64,000 nt of DNA. It comes from Syntrophobacteraceae bacterium (lineage in GTDB: Bacteria; Desulfobacterota; Syntrophobacteria; Syntrophobacterales; Syntrophobacteraceae). This document shows, in pieces, positions 17,615 to 25,389 of the stretch. The position numbers and the translations under genes are program-made. The first letter of the stretch is position 1. Each line of letters starts with the position of its first letter. The stretch spans positions 18,230 through 82,229 of the forward strand of contig JALOPI010000015.1 of the NCBI GenBank assembly GCA_025453975.1. Reading direction: 5' to 3'. Below the pieces are notes generated by a model. It was not told the DNA's origin, did no database searches, and saw only the letters and a list, made by a program, of their open reading frames with translations.

Positions 17615-18553
17615 CTACCTGGTGCGCAGAAACTCACCGGTGAGGATTTCCCAGGCCAGATCGGGCACCTTGCCGACGACATCGTCGATGACACCGCCGT
17701 CGGCGTAGGTCATGCCCACCGAGCTCACCATCTGCACCAGCCTTTGGTGCTCGGCATGGATCCATTCCACGCTCTCCTTGCCATACAGGAGGTCCTTCAG
17801 GTTCTTTTTCATGTCCGTGGGATCGATGACCATGAGCCAGCCCTGGCTGTACGGCTCATCCTTGACCACCCGCGTCTCCTTGGTGGCCTGGTAGTTGACG
17901 GCGGCCACCACTCCGGAGACGGGCGAGAGGGCCGAGGCTTCCTTGCCCATGCGGTTGAAGGTCAGACCGATCTCACTGAACTTGATCTCCTCGCCCGTCA
18001 TGGGAAGGTCGATCCTGTCCACGGGGCCGAAGAGCTTCATGCTGAAATCGTCAAGGCCGATGCGGATTCGGCCCCCATGCTCCACGCGAGCCCAGGCGTG
18101 CCCGAGATGAAAGAAGTGCCCTTCGGGAAGGCGGTAGCCGTCCACCTGGGGGATCCGCTCGAAATGATAGGGGATCTGAAGCTCGAGGCCGTCTTCCAGC
18201 ATCTGGTCGAACTGGCAGCTGTGGCATTCGAAGTCATAGGGACAGAGCCGGAAAGGCGCCCGACCCGTCAGGGTGTGACGGCACTTGCGATCCAGTCCCT
18301 GCCGGTGCTTCATCTTCTCCTGCCAGGGAATGATGCTGGCTTTCTTGCCAGCGGGCTCCGCACCCTTCATCCTGGCCAGCACGTTCCGGTCCGCCGTCTC
18401 CTTCATGGCCTTGTCAAAGGCACAGGTGTGGCAGTTGTAGTAGTTGTTGCAGAGCTTGAAGTCGATGACTCCGGCCTCCATCCAGATGCACTTGTCCTCG
18501 CCCTCGGGAACCGCCTTGAATCCTGTCACTTTGCCTTTGGTCTCCATGTCCAT
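17615..18553 (-). CDS. GcvH-like lipoyl-domain protein with N-terminal Cys clusters
   Basis: 312 aa, about twice a normal glycine-cleavage H protein. The N-terminal half holds two repeats of a Cys pattern (CNNYYNCHTCAFDKA and CPYDFECHSCQFDQ) that could bind a metal or Fe-S cluster. The C-terminal half is GcvH-like: GHAWARVEHGGRIRIGLDDF, then MGKEASALSPVSGVV, where the Lys aligns with the lipoyl-lysine of GcvH (VKAxSxxxxPVSG), and a WLMVIDPTDM tail. No glycine-cleavage genes are nearby, so the role may differ from glycine decarboxylation. A carrier or redox role is inferred. Confidence 0.7.
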   Translation of the reverse strand: MDMETKGKVTGFKAVPEGEDKCIWMEAGVIDFKLCNNYYNCHTCAFDKAMKETADRNVLARMKGAEPAGKKASIIPWQEKMKHRQGLDRKCRHTLTGRAPFRLCPYDFECHSCQFDQMLEDGLELQIPYHFERIPQVDGYRLPEGHFFHLGHAWARVEHGGRIRIGLDDFSMKLFGPVDRIDLPMTGEEIKFSEIGLTFNRMGKEASALSPVSGVVAAVNYQATKETRVVKDEPYSQGWLMVIDPTDMKKNLKDLLYGKESVEWIHAEHQRLVQMVSSVGMTYADGGVIDDVVGKVPDLAWEILTGEFLRTR

Positions 18554-19219
18554 CCTCCCTCATCGACTGTAAAGAATCATCCAGTGGCTGGAATGCTCGG
18601 CATCGTGCTGCGTTGCTCTCCCATGGAGCACTTCCCGTGCCATCACTCCATGGGCATCATAACGCATTGAATACACTATATTTTTCACATCTAGCCCGGA
18701 GACCCTCCTCCCCCTGAAGACCGCGGCATATGGCAATACACCACAGCCCCGGCACGCCATGCCTTTTCAACCAGCCAATATTCTTAATTTTTTTGTATAT
18801 GTTGACAAATACAGCAGGCTGTTGTTTTTTACTACACACCAACCGTCCCGGGTTGGGACTGAAGAGGTTGTGAAGCGAGGAAAGCATCCAGGGTATTCGT
18901 CCAACGGCGCACTCAGGCTGTCGCGAAGTGGTATCCGGTGGCGGCAGGCCGAAACGGCCTGCCCTGCCCGCCCCTTCGAGGGCACGGGGGAGCGGGGGGC
19001 GATGGTGCCGGAGGCTCAACGGGGGTGGGGCGCATGGGGGTGGGCATGACCAAGGAACGTGATTGCATCGCCTTGCATCAAACTCTATTATAGCCGCGAA
19101 ATTCCAACCATCGCAGCGGGCTGCAGCGGCAGCGCGGCATCCCACGGTTCCGCCGCCAGCCCGGATGTGGCGCTTCGCTGTCATGGGCGGATCTTTTCGA
19201 CGGAAAATAGATCACGACA
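18554..19219. other. AT-rich intergenic region, no gene recognised
   Basis: 666 bp between the divergent GcvH-like and phosphatase genes. The part at 18775-18840 is much richer in A/T than its surroundings (AATATTCTTAATTTTTTTGTATATGTTGACA), as expected for a promoter or binding region. An open frame of 175 codons on the minus strand here has a biased composition and no recognisable domain, so it is not called. Confidence 0.5.
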
Positions 19220-20122
19220 ATGGCCGCCTCCAAGGAAGCTTTCGACATGACCACGGATAAGCCAGACTCCTTCGACCCCGAAGCCACGCTGCCCACGGGC
19301 CAGCCCCTTCCCGCCCCAACCGCCGGCGATGGTCCCGAGCCTCGGCGGGCCATGCCGAGGGTTCATTCTTTCGGACGCACCGACATGGGCCTTCGACGCA
19401 AGAACAATGAAGATGCCTTCCACGTGGACGGGAGTCTGGGGCTGTGCATCCTGGCGGACGGCATGGGTGGGGCAGCCGCCGGGGAGCTGGCCAGCCAGAT
19501 CTTTGCCCAAACGGCCGTGGAAGTCTTCTCCAGGCAGGTCAGCGCGACGGAGGACGAGAACCTGGCCCTCCTCAAACAGGCTTACCAGACAGCCAACGAG
19601 CGGATCATCTCCCACGTCCGGGGCAACCCGGGCCATGCGGGCATGGGATGCACGGCCGAAATCCTGCGGTTTTTCAATGAGCGATTCACCATTGGGCACG
19701 TGGGTGACAGCCGGGCTTACCTCTTCAGGAAGTCCGAGCTGAAGCAGCTCACCCGCGATCACTCCCTGGTGCAGGACCAGGTGGACCAGGGACTCATCAC
19801 CCGCGAGGAGGCCAGACGCCACCGCCTGCGCAATGTGATCCTCAGGGCCGTGGGCACCAAGGAGGATCTCGACGTCGACTTCGTTCGAGGCAGGGTGCTT
19901 CCCGGGGACCTTTTTCTGCTCTGCTCGGACGGGCTGACGGACATGGTCGAGGACCAGGTGATCTGGAGGGTTCTGTCCCGATCGGGGGGCATCAGCGAGA
20001 AGGTGGATCAGCTCATCGAGCTGGCCAATAGAGCCGGTGGGAGCGACAACGTCACCGTGGTGCTGAGTGAGGTTCTCCCCGTCTCCCCAGAACCCCTGGC
20101 CCCCGGCACGGGGTTTCCCTGA
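19220..20122 (+). CDS. PP2C-type Ser/Thr protein phosphatase
   Basis: 300 aa, or 291 if the better-spaced ATG at 19247 (AAGGAA upstream) is used. PP2C metal-binding motifs are all present: RKNNEDAF, LADGMGGAAAGE, GHVGDSRAYLFR, LLCSDGLTDMV and GGSDNVTVVL. It is a Mn/Mg-dependent phosphatase that typically reverses the action of a Hanks-type kinase. The kinase gene begins about 165 bp downstream, the usual stp/stk pair. Confidence 0.93.
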   Translation: MAASKEAFDMTTDKPDSFDPEATLPTGQPLPAPTAGDGPEPRRAMPRVHSFGRTDMGLRRKNNEDAFHVDGSLGLCILADGMGGAAAGELASQIFAQTAVEVFSRQVSATEDENLALLKQAYQTANERIISHVRGNPGHAGMGCTAEILRFFNERFTIGHVGDSRAYLFRKSELKQLTRDHSLVQDQVDQGLITREEARRHRLRNVILRAVGTKEDLDVDFVRGRVLPGDLFLLCSDGLTDMVEDQVIWRVLSRSGGISEKVDQLIELANRAGGSDNVTVVLSEVLPVSPEPLAPGTGFP

Positions 20123-20287
20123 TCCCCGAGCGCACCGCTGCATCCGGCTTTTTCCAGGCGCCGCCATCGATGAGAAGGCGGCTTGCCAGCAGCGGCGGCC
20201 AGGAGTCAGGAACGGCTCGATCCGTTGATTCAACGGTTTCATCCTCCCTCAGCCGCTGCACCCTGGCACCGGCAAGGCAAGGCATCC

Positions 20288-21625
20288 ATGCAGTATGGCC
20301 GATACGAGATCGTTAAAGAGCTGGGCAGGGGATCCATGGGCGTCGTTTACCAGGCGCACGACCCTCGCATCGACCGTGCCGTGGCCCTCAAGGTTCTTCG
20401 GCCCGACCGGGTCGATTCCGAGGCCCTGGTCAGGCGTTTCGTCAAGGAGGCCAAGGCCGCCGGACGTCTTTCCCATCCCAGCATCGTGGTCGTCTACGAC
20501 ATCGGGGAGGATCACGGAACGGTCTACATTTCCATGGAGTATCTCGAGGGAAGACCTCTCAACGATGTCTTGAAAGGGCGGAGGCTAACCATCGAGCAAG
20601 CCCTGAGGATAGCGATTCAGGTCTGCGATGCCCTGGACTATGCCCACCGCAAAGGGATCGTGCATCGGGACATCAAGCCCAGCAACATCATCCTGCAGCC
20701 GGACGGCAGCGTCAAAATCACCGATTTCGGCATCGCCCGCATCGAGGACCCTCATGCCACCCAGCAGACCCAGGCCGGGGAGATCCTCGGGACCCCGGCT
20801 TACATGTCCCCCGAGCAGGTGTTGGGACAATCGGTGGATGGCCGCTCCGACCTTTTCTCCCTGGGCGTGATCCTCTATGAGCTCACCGTGGGACGGCGCC
20901 CCTTCAGCGGTGAAAGCCTCGCCACCATGCTCCATGGCATCACCCACGATGAGCCCCCAGAGCCTCGGGAACTGAACCCTGCACTGCCCGGGGATCTCTC
21001 CCGGCTGATTCTCCAATCGCTGGCGAAGGATCCGCGGCAGCGTTTCGCAACCGGCGGGGCGCTGAGCGAGGCCATCCGGGGCTGTCTCGACCGGGTCATG
21101 GCCGATTCGGGCCCATTGCCTTCCCCGGTCCTCCAAAAGCATCCGAGGACCATCCCCGTACCCCTGGTGCTGGTCACCCTGGCGGTGGCGTTCGGCCTGG
21201 CCGCGGGCTCCTTTTTCCTCCTGGGCTCCGGCTCGAAGGATTCACAGCCCCCGTCTGATCCCGGGATCCAGCAGTCGGAGCCCAGGGAGTCCTCCCTCCC
21301 GTCGGCGCACCGACAGGACCTGCCCCTGGAAAGGGCGGCACAGCCGCCTGCCGATGCCTCCCCCTCGAGGGCTTCACCCGCGCCCTCGGGGTCCGGAGAG
21401 GCGTGGGCCGCCCTGGGGTCACTGAAGCTCGAGAGCACCCCCGCCGGGGCCGAGGTGAGCATCGGGGGGGCGCCCAGGGGGCTCACGCCCATGGAGGTCC
21501 AGCTCCCCCCGGGTGGGTACGAGGTGCGCCTCAGCCTGGCGGGTCACGGAGACTGGGAGGCGCACGTCAAGGTTGTCCCGAGCCGGGTCACCCGCATTCC
21601 CGCGGAGCTCATGCGTATTCCGTAG
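20288..21625 (+). CDS. Hanks-type Ser/Thr protein kinase with PEGA domain
   Basis: 445 aa from the ATG at 20288. The kinase domain occupies about residues 1-265: ELGRGSMGVVYQA (P-loop), VALKVLR (ATP-binding Lys), VHRDIKPSN (catalytic Asp), DFGIAR and the APE-like SPEQ. A single transmembrane helix (VPLVLVTLAVAFGLAAGSFFLL) follows at about 300-325, then a Pro/Ser-rich linker and a C-terminal PEGA domain (LKLESTPAGAEVSIGG..GLTPMEVQL). The topology puts the kinase in the cytosol and PEGA outside. There are no PASTA repeats. Next to its cognate phosphatase. Confidence 0.93.
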   Translation: MQYGRYEIVKELGRGSMGVVYQAHDPRIDRAVALKVLRPDRVDSEALVRRFVKEAKAAGRLSHPSIVVVYDIGEDHGTVYISMEYLEGRPLNDVLKGRRLTIEQALRIAIQVCDALDYAHRKGIVHRDIKPSNIILQPDGSVKITDFGIARIEDPHATQQTQAGEILGTPAYMSPEQVLGQSVDGRSDLFSLGVILYELTVGRRPFSGESLATMLHGITHDEPPEPRELNPALPGDLSRLILQSLAKDPRQRFATGGALSEAIRGCLDRVMADSGPLPSPVLQKHPRTIPVPLVLVTLAVAFGLAAGSFFLLGSGSKDSQPPSDPGIQQSEPRESSLPSAHRQDLPLERAAQPPADASPSRASPAPSGSGEAWAALGSLKLESTPAGAEVSIGGAPRGLTPMEVQLPPGGYEVRLSLAGHGDWEAHVKVVPSRVTRIPAELMRIP

Positions 21626-21774
21626 TCAGGGACGTGGCCACCGATTCTCGACTGGCCGGAGGGAAGGCACCGAAACGGAAGCTCCGCTCACGGGGAGATT
21701 CTCCGCGACGGGCTCCCCTGGATCCGGGACCCAGGTCGACAAACACATGCAACGCCACTTTTCGGGAGAGAAAA

Positions 21775-22359
21775 ATGCGATCCAGAATCCAAGCGATGGT
21801 GATGTTGAGTTTTTGTCTGCTTTTTTCGGCGTGTGCGGCCAAGCCTTCGGCTCCGCCGATGACGGGGGAGTCACAGCAGCGGGCTTCGACGCAGGCATCC
21901 ACCCAGCCATCCCCCCAACAGGCTGCGGACACCCAGAAGAAGCCTCAGGATGGCCCCGTTCCCATTGCCGTGTGGGATCTGGACGATCTGGCCTCCCAGG
22001 AGATGGCTCAGCCCGAGCTTGGGGAGCTTCTTTCCTCGAAGGTGATGGAGACCATCGAGAAAAAGGGAGGCTACCAGGTCATCGACAAGTCCCGACTGGC
22101 AGCGGCACGCAAGGAGCTGCGCCTGGAAAAGGCCATCGTCAGCGACCCCACTGTGAGGCTCCAGCTGGGTAGAGCCCTGGGAGCCCGGCAGATGGTTTTC
22201 GGGGGCTACCAGGTCATGGAGGGGAAGATGAAGCTTGAGCTTCACCTGCTGGAAGTGGAGACGGGGCGGATCGTCAAGTCCACCGAGGAGTCCGCACCGG
22301 CATCCAGCATCTCCGGCTGGCTGGACGCGGCTCAGAGGGCAGCCGCCGCGCTGCTTTGA
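21775..22359 (+). CDS. FlgO/CsgG-like lipoprotein
   Basis: 194 aa. The signal peptide ends in a lipobox (LLFSAC), so it is probably lipid-anchored at the cell envelope. A Gln/Ser/Pro-rich linker leads into a domain of the CsgG/FlgO type: VPIAVWDLDD, LGELLSSKVMETIEKKGGYQVIDKSRL, LGRALGARQMVFGGY and LELHLLEVETGRIV. Related proteins assemble outer-membrane curli or flagellar structures or form envelope sensors. Its position after the kinase suggests an envelope component controlled by, or reporting to, that kinase; this is inferred. Ends 1 bp before the convergent aminotransferase stop. Confidence 0.75.
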   Translation: MRSRIQAMVMLSFCLLFSACAAKPSAPPMTGESQQRASTQASTQPSPQQAADTQKKPQDGPVPIAVWDLDDLASQEMAQPELGELLSSKVMETIEKKGGYQVIDKSRLAAARKELRLEKAIVSDPTVRLQLGRALGARQMVFGGYQVMEGKMKLELHLLEVETGRIVKSTEESAPASSISGWLDAAQRAAAALL

Positions 22360-22360
22360 T

Positions 22361-23584
22361 TCATGAGGGCGGCTGGCGATCCAGCCAGGCCTTCATGCGG
22401 TCCAGGGCTTCTTGAATCTCCTCCTCGAATCCTCCGAAGGACAGCCGAACATGGTGCTCCCCCCCGGGTCCGAAAGCGGCGCCGGGGATGGTGATGACTC
22501 GGGCCTCGTTGAGGAGCCGCAGGGCCAGGTCCATGGAGCCCGCTCCGGGGTGGCGGCTTCGAGCCAGGAGATAGTAGGCGCCTCGCGGCCTGACGAAGCT
22601 GAAATGGTCCCTCATGGTCTCGAGACCCGAACAGATGAGGTCGCGGCGGCGCTCCAGGGCCGCGCGGATCTCCGTCACGCAGTCCTGAGGCCCTTCCAGG
22701 GCCGCCAGGGCGGCGATCTGTGAGACGGTGGGAGCGCAGATGGCCACGGCATCGTGCACTTTCATCATCTGGTCCAGCAGCCCCTCGCATGCATGGACAT
22801 ATCCCACCCGCCAGCCCGTCATGGCATATTTCTTCGAGAAACTGTAGGTTGCGATGATCCGGTCCTGGAGCTCCGGGAGGCTCGCCAGGCTGAAGTGGGA
22901 TTCCCCGTCGAAGGTCAGGAAGTCGTAGGTTTCGTCGGCGATGACGATGAGGTCGCGCTCCACCGCCAGGGCAGCCAGGGCTCGAAGGTCCGCCTCCCTG
23001 AAATTGGCGCCGGTGGGGTTGTGGGGATTGCACAGGATGACCGCCCCGGTCCTCGGCGTGACGGCCCGGGCCATGGCCTCCACATCGAGCTGCCAGTCCC
23101 CGGCCTTGAGCGGCACAAAAAGAGGGACGCCTTCGGCCAGAAGCACCTGCTCGATATGGGAGGCGTAGTTGGGCGACGGCAGGAGCACTTCGTCGCCGCG
23201 ATCCACCACCGTGAGGACCGCCGCCGACAGGGCCTCCATGGCTCCCACGGTGACGCAAAGCTCCCGCTGGGGATCGGCCCGGACTCCCTTCTCCCTCCAT
23301 AGCGACGCGGCGATGGCCTCCCTGAGGCGAGCCGTTCCCGGCCCCAGGGTGTACTTGCCGCTTTCGGGCCGATCTCGCAGGGCTCGGCAGACCGCGTCCA
23401 CGATGTGAGGAGGCGTGGGAAACGAAGGGATCCCCTGTCCCAGGGAGACGCAGCCTTCCAGGCGGCTGGCCAGGAGCGGCATCTCCTTGATGGCCGAAAT
23501 GTTGATCTGCTGGACCCGCCGGCTGATGCTTCTCGTCCGAAAGCGCTTCCCCGCTGCCTCCAATGCCGAGCGCGATGATGTCAA
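22361..23584 (-). CDS. PLP-dependent aminotransferase, class I/II
   Basis: About 407 aa if the TTG at 23584 is used, which follows GGAAGGGGACGG; the frame is open to 23701 but no better start is visible. Motifs of fold-type I: LGQGIPSFPTPP, YTLGPGTARLREAIA, LCNPHNPTGANF, DETYDFLTFDGE and the PLP-lysine SFSKKYAMTGWRVGY. Most like the aspartate aminotransferase group (AspC/AatA-like, prokaryotic I-gamma). The sequence is distinct from the aminotransferase at 15.7 kb. Specificity is not settled. Confidence 0.88.
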   Translation of the reverse strand: MTSSRSALEAAGKRFRTRSISRRVQQINISAIKEMPLLASRLEGCVSLGQGIPSFPTPPHIVDAVCRALRDRPESGKYTLGPGTARLREAIAASLWREKGVRADPQRELCVTVGAMEALSAAVLTVVDRGDEVLLPSPNYASHIEQVLLAEGVPLFVPLKAGDWQLDVEAMARAVTPRTGAVILCNPHNPTGANFREADLRALAALAVERDLIVIADETYDFLTFDGESHFSLASLPELQDRIIATYSFSKKYAMTGWRVGYVHACEGLLDQMMKVHDAVAICAPTVSQIAALAALEGPQDCVTEIRAALERRRDLICSGLETMRDHFSFVRPRGAYYLLARSRHPGAGSMDLALRLLNEARVITIPGAAFGPGGEHHVRLSFGGFEEEIQEALDRMKAWLDRQPPS

Positions 23585-23711
23585 AACCGTCCCCTTCCGT
23601 TGTCGCCTATCGATGCCTTCAAAGTCATCCCTCACCCCCGCGAGGGACCCCGTCCCCCCCCAATCCGGCCCAGGCCCGCTCGACCGGGATTCCCGCCTCA
23701 CGGATCGAGGG

Positions 23712-24119
23712 TCAGTGCAGAAAGCCCATGACCGTTAGGGCAATGAAGCCCAGAACCGCGATACCCATCAGGGCGAGGGCCAGGGGCCTCTGGCGTGGAG
23801 CACCCGCCGGGCTCTTGTCCAGAAGGGGCCAGAAGAAGAGCGCCATGAGAACAGCCGGGGGCAGCAGAACCCCCAGCGTCGAGGCGGGTCCCCCGGAAAA
23901 AAACTTCAGCAGCTCGTACAGCCAGAGGAAATACCACGCCGGGCGGGGAACGTAGAGGCTGTCCGCCGGGTCGGCGGGATCCTCGAGCCCCGCGGGAAAG
24001 ATCGCCGGCAGCAGCAGGGCCACCAGGGCCAGCACGGCCAGGGACAGGCAAAGCTCCCTGAAGGCGAAATCGGGAAAATATGGCTTTTCCTCACGGGACT
24101 TCTCCCTCTCATTGGGCAT
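23712..24119 (-). CDS. Cytochrome b subunit IV-like (C-terminal cytochrome b domain)
   Basis: 135 aa with three transmembrane helices. The PDFAFRE start and PRPAWYFLWLYELLK motif, corresponding to the Qo-site PEWYF region, identify subunit IV/PetD or the C-terminal half of cytochrome b. Here PEWY is replaced by PAWY. It starts 19 bp after the PetB-like gene stop. With the next two genes it forms a split Rieske/cytochrome b complex. Last gene of the minus-strand redox block. Confidence 0.85.
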   Translation of the reverse strand: MPNEREKSREEKPYFPDFAFRELCLSLAVLALVALLLPAIFPAGLEDPADPADSLYVPRPAWYFLWLYELLKFFSGGPASTLGVLLPPAVLMALFFWPLLDKSPAGAPRQRPLALALMGIAVLGFIALTVMGFLH

Positions 24120-24138
24120 GACTCACCAGCCCCACCGT

Positions 24139-24825
24139 TTACAGGTCGTACTTGATGCCATGACGACGGATCATCCAGAAATGGGCCAGAAGCAGACAGA
24201 CCGTCGTGATGGGCAGAAAGATCACGTGCAGGGCGTAGAACCGCACCAGGGTGACCGCTCCGATTTCGGGCCCCCCCAGCAAGATTGCATACAGGTACTC
24301 ACCGAGCCATGGCGTGGACCTCACGATGTGGGCTCCCACCTTCGTGGCCCAGTAGCCCTTCTGATCCCAGGGCAGAAGGTGTCCCGTGAAGGCGGAAGCC
24401 AGCGTCAGCCCGAGGAGCGCCACGCCCGTCATCCAGTTCAGCTCCCGGGGCCGCTTATAGGCACCGTAGACGAACACCCGCGCCATATGGATCACGAGAG
24501 TCACCACGATCAGGCTGGCCGACCAGTGATGGGCGCTTCTGACGACGGCGCCCAGGGAAACCTCGTACATCATGAAATCGACCGAATCGTGCGCGTGGTC
24601 CACGGACGGCACGTAGTAGAGGGTCATGAAGCAGCCTGTCACAAACAGCAGGACGAAGAGGAGAAAACTGAGCCCGCCGAAGCAGAAGCTGAAATTCGCC
24701 TGGCGTGGGACGGTCCTGTGGAGCACGCTCTTCCCCAGGGCATCGTCGATACCCAGCCGATCGTCCAGCCATCGATAGCATGACCTAAGCCGTCTCACCG
24801 CTCTCATCCCCGGGAGCCCGAGCAT
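24139..24825 (-). CDS. Cytochrome b (PetB-like), N-terminal cytochrome b domain
   Basis: About 228 aa. Four membrane helices carry the two pairs of heme-ligand histidines: RSAHHWSASLIVV..HMARVF and RFYALHVIFLP..LAHFWMI. The GHLLPWDQKGYWATKV stretch is the conserved loop between helices B and C of the b6 type. Starts at ATG 24825 or 24807; both overlap the end of the Rieske gene. Together with the subunit IV gene it makes a b6f-like split cytochrome b, oxidising (mena)quinol and passing electrons to the Rieske protein. Confidence 0.9.
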   Translation of the reverse strand: MLGLPGMRAVRRLRSCYRWLDDRLGIDDALGKSVLHRTVPRQANFSFCFGGLSFLLFVLLFVTGCFMTLYYVPSVDHAHDSVDFMMYEVSLGAVVRSAHHWSASLIVVTLVIHMARVFVYGAYKRPRELNWMTGVALLGLTLASAFTGHLLPWDQKGYWATKVGAHIVRSTPWLGEYLYAILLGGPEIGAVTLVRFYALHVIFLPITTVCLLLAHFWMIRRHGIKYDL

Positions 24826-25300
24826 CCGTGGAAAGGTACAGCCTGCCGTCCTCCAGTTTGGCACGGTGTCGCTTCAGTGGAGCCGAAGGGGGGCCCCCAG
24901 CTGCTCTTCCCTGGGAGTCGAACCGGCCGTCGTGGCACGGGCACTTGAACTGCCCGTGGGCCGCATCCCAGGACACGGTGCATCCCAGGTGCGTGCACTC
25001 GGCCGACAGGGCCACGACCTCGCCGTCCTCCCCGAGCCGCACATAAGCCGGCTTGCGGGCCCGCCCCGCCATCCAGGCGTCCCGGGTCTCGTACTCCAGA
25101 ACCACTCGGGAAAAGCTCGCCGACGCGGCCAGAGGGGCATCCAGATCCACTTCCACCCATCGAGCGAGATCCTTTCGGAAAGACGGCCCGACGGTGAATC
25201 GGGCCAGGACGGCCCCGGCCATGGCCAGCAGGGCTCCGGCCATGGCCCAGAACCCCCCCGCAAGGACCTTCCTTCGACTCCAGCCACGAGGCTCACTCAC
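24785..25300 (-). CDS. Rieske [2Fe-2S] iron-sulfur protein
   Basis: 171 aa. A Tat-type signal anchor (SRRKVLAGG plus a hydrophobic helix) exports the folded protein. The cluster ligands are in ECTHLGCTVSWD and FKCPCHDGRFD, the two Cys-x-His boxes, with the extra disulfide Cys residues of the Rieske fold. It takes electrons from quinol at the Qo site and hands them to a periplasmic cytochrome c. Its natural acceptor here could be the cytochrome c-SBP fusion encoded 89 bp upstream. Confidence 0.93.
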   Translation of the reverse strand: MSEPRGWSRRKVLAGGFWAMAGALLAMAGAVLARFTVGPSFRKDLARWVEVDLDAPLAASASFSRVVLEYETRDAWMAGRARKPAYVRLGEDGEVVALSAECTHLGCTVSWDAAHGQFKCPCHDGRFDSQGRAAGGPPSAPLKRHRAKLEDGRLYLSTDARAPGDESGETA

Positions 25301-25389
25301 CGGCGAGGCTCCTCCCTCGGTTCCTTGGGTGATCCAGGGCCGCCGGATGGAGCGAGATCCACGATCCCGTCACGATCCGCACCCGGAGG

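Noticed and set aside
18657..19184. 175-aa minus-strand open frame between the GcvH-like and phosphatase genes
   Set aside because: Pro/Arg/Cys-biased translation, no domain, crosses an AT-rich non-coding stretch.
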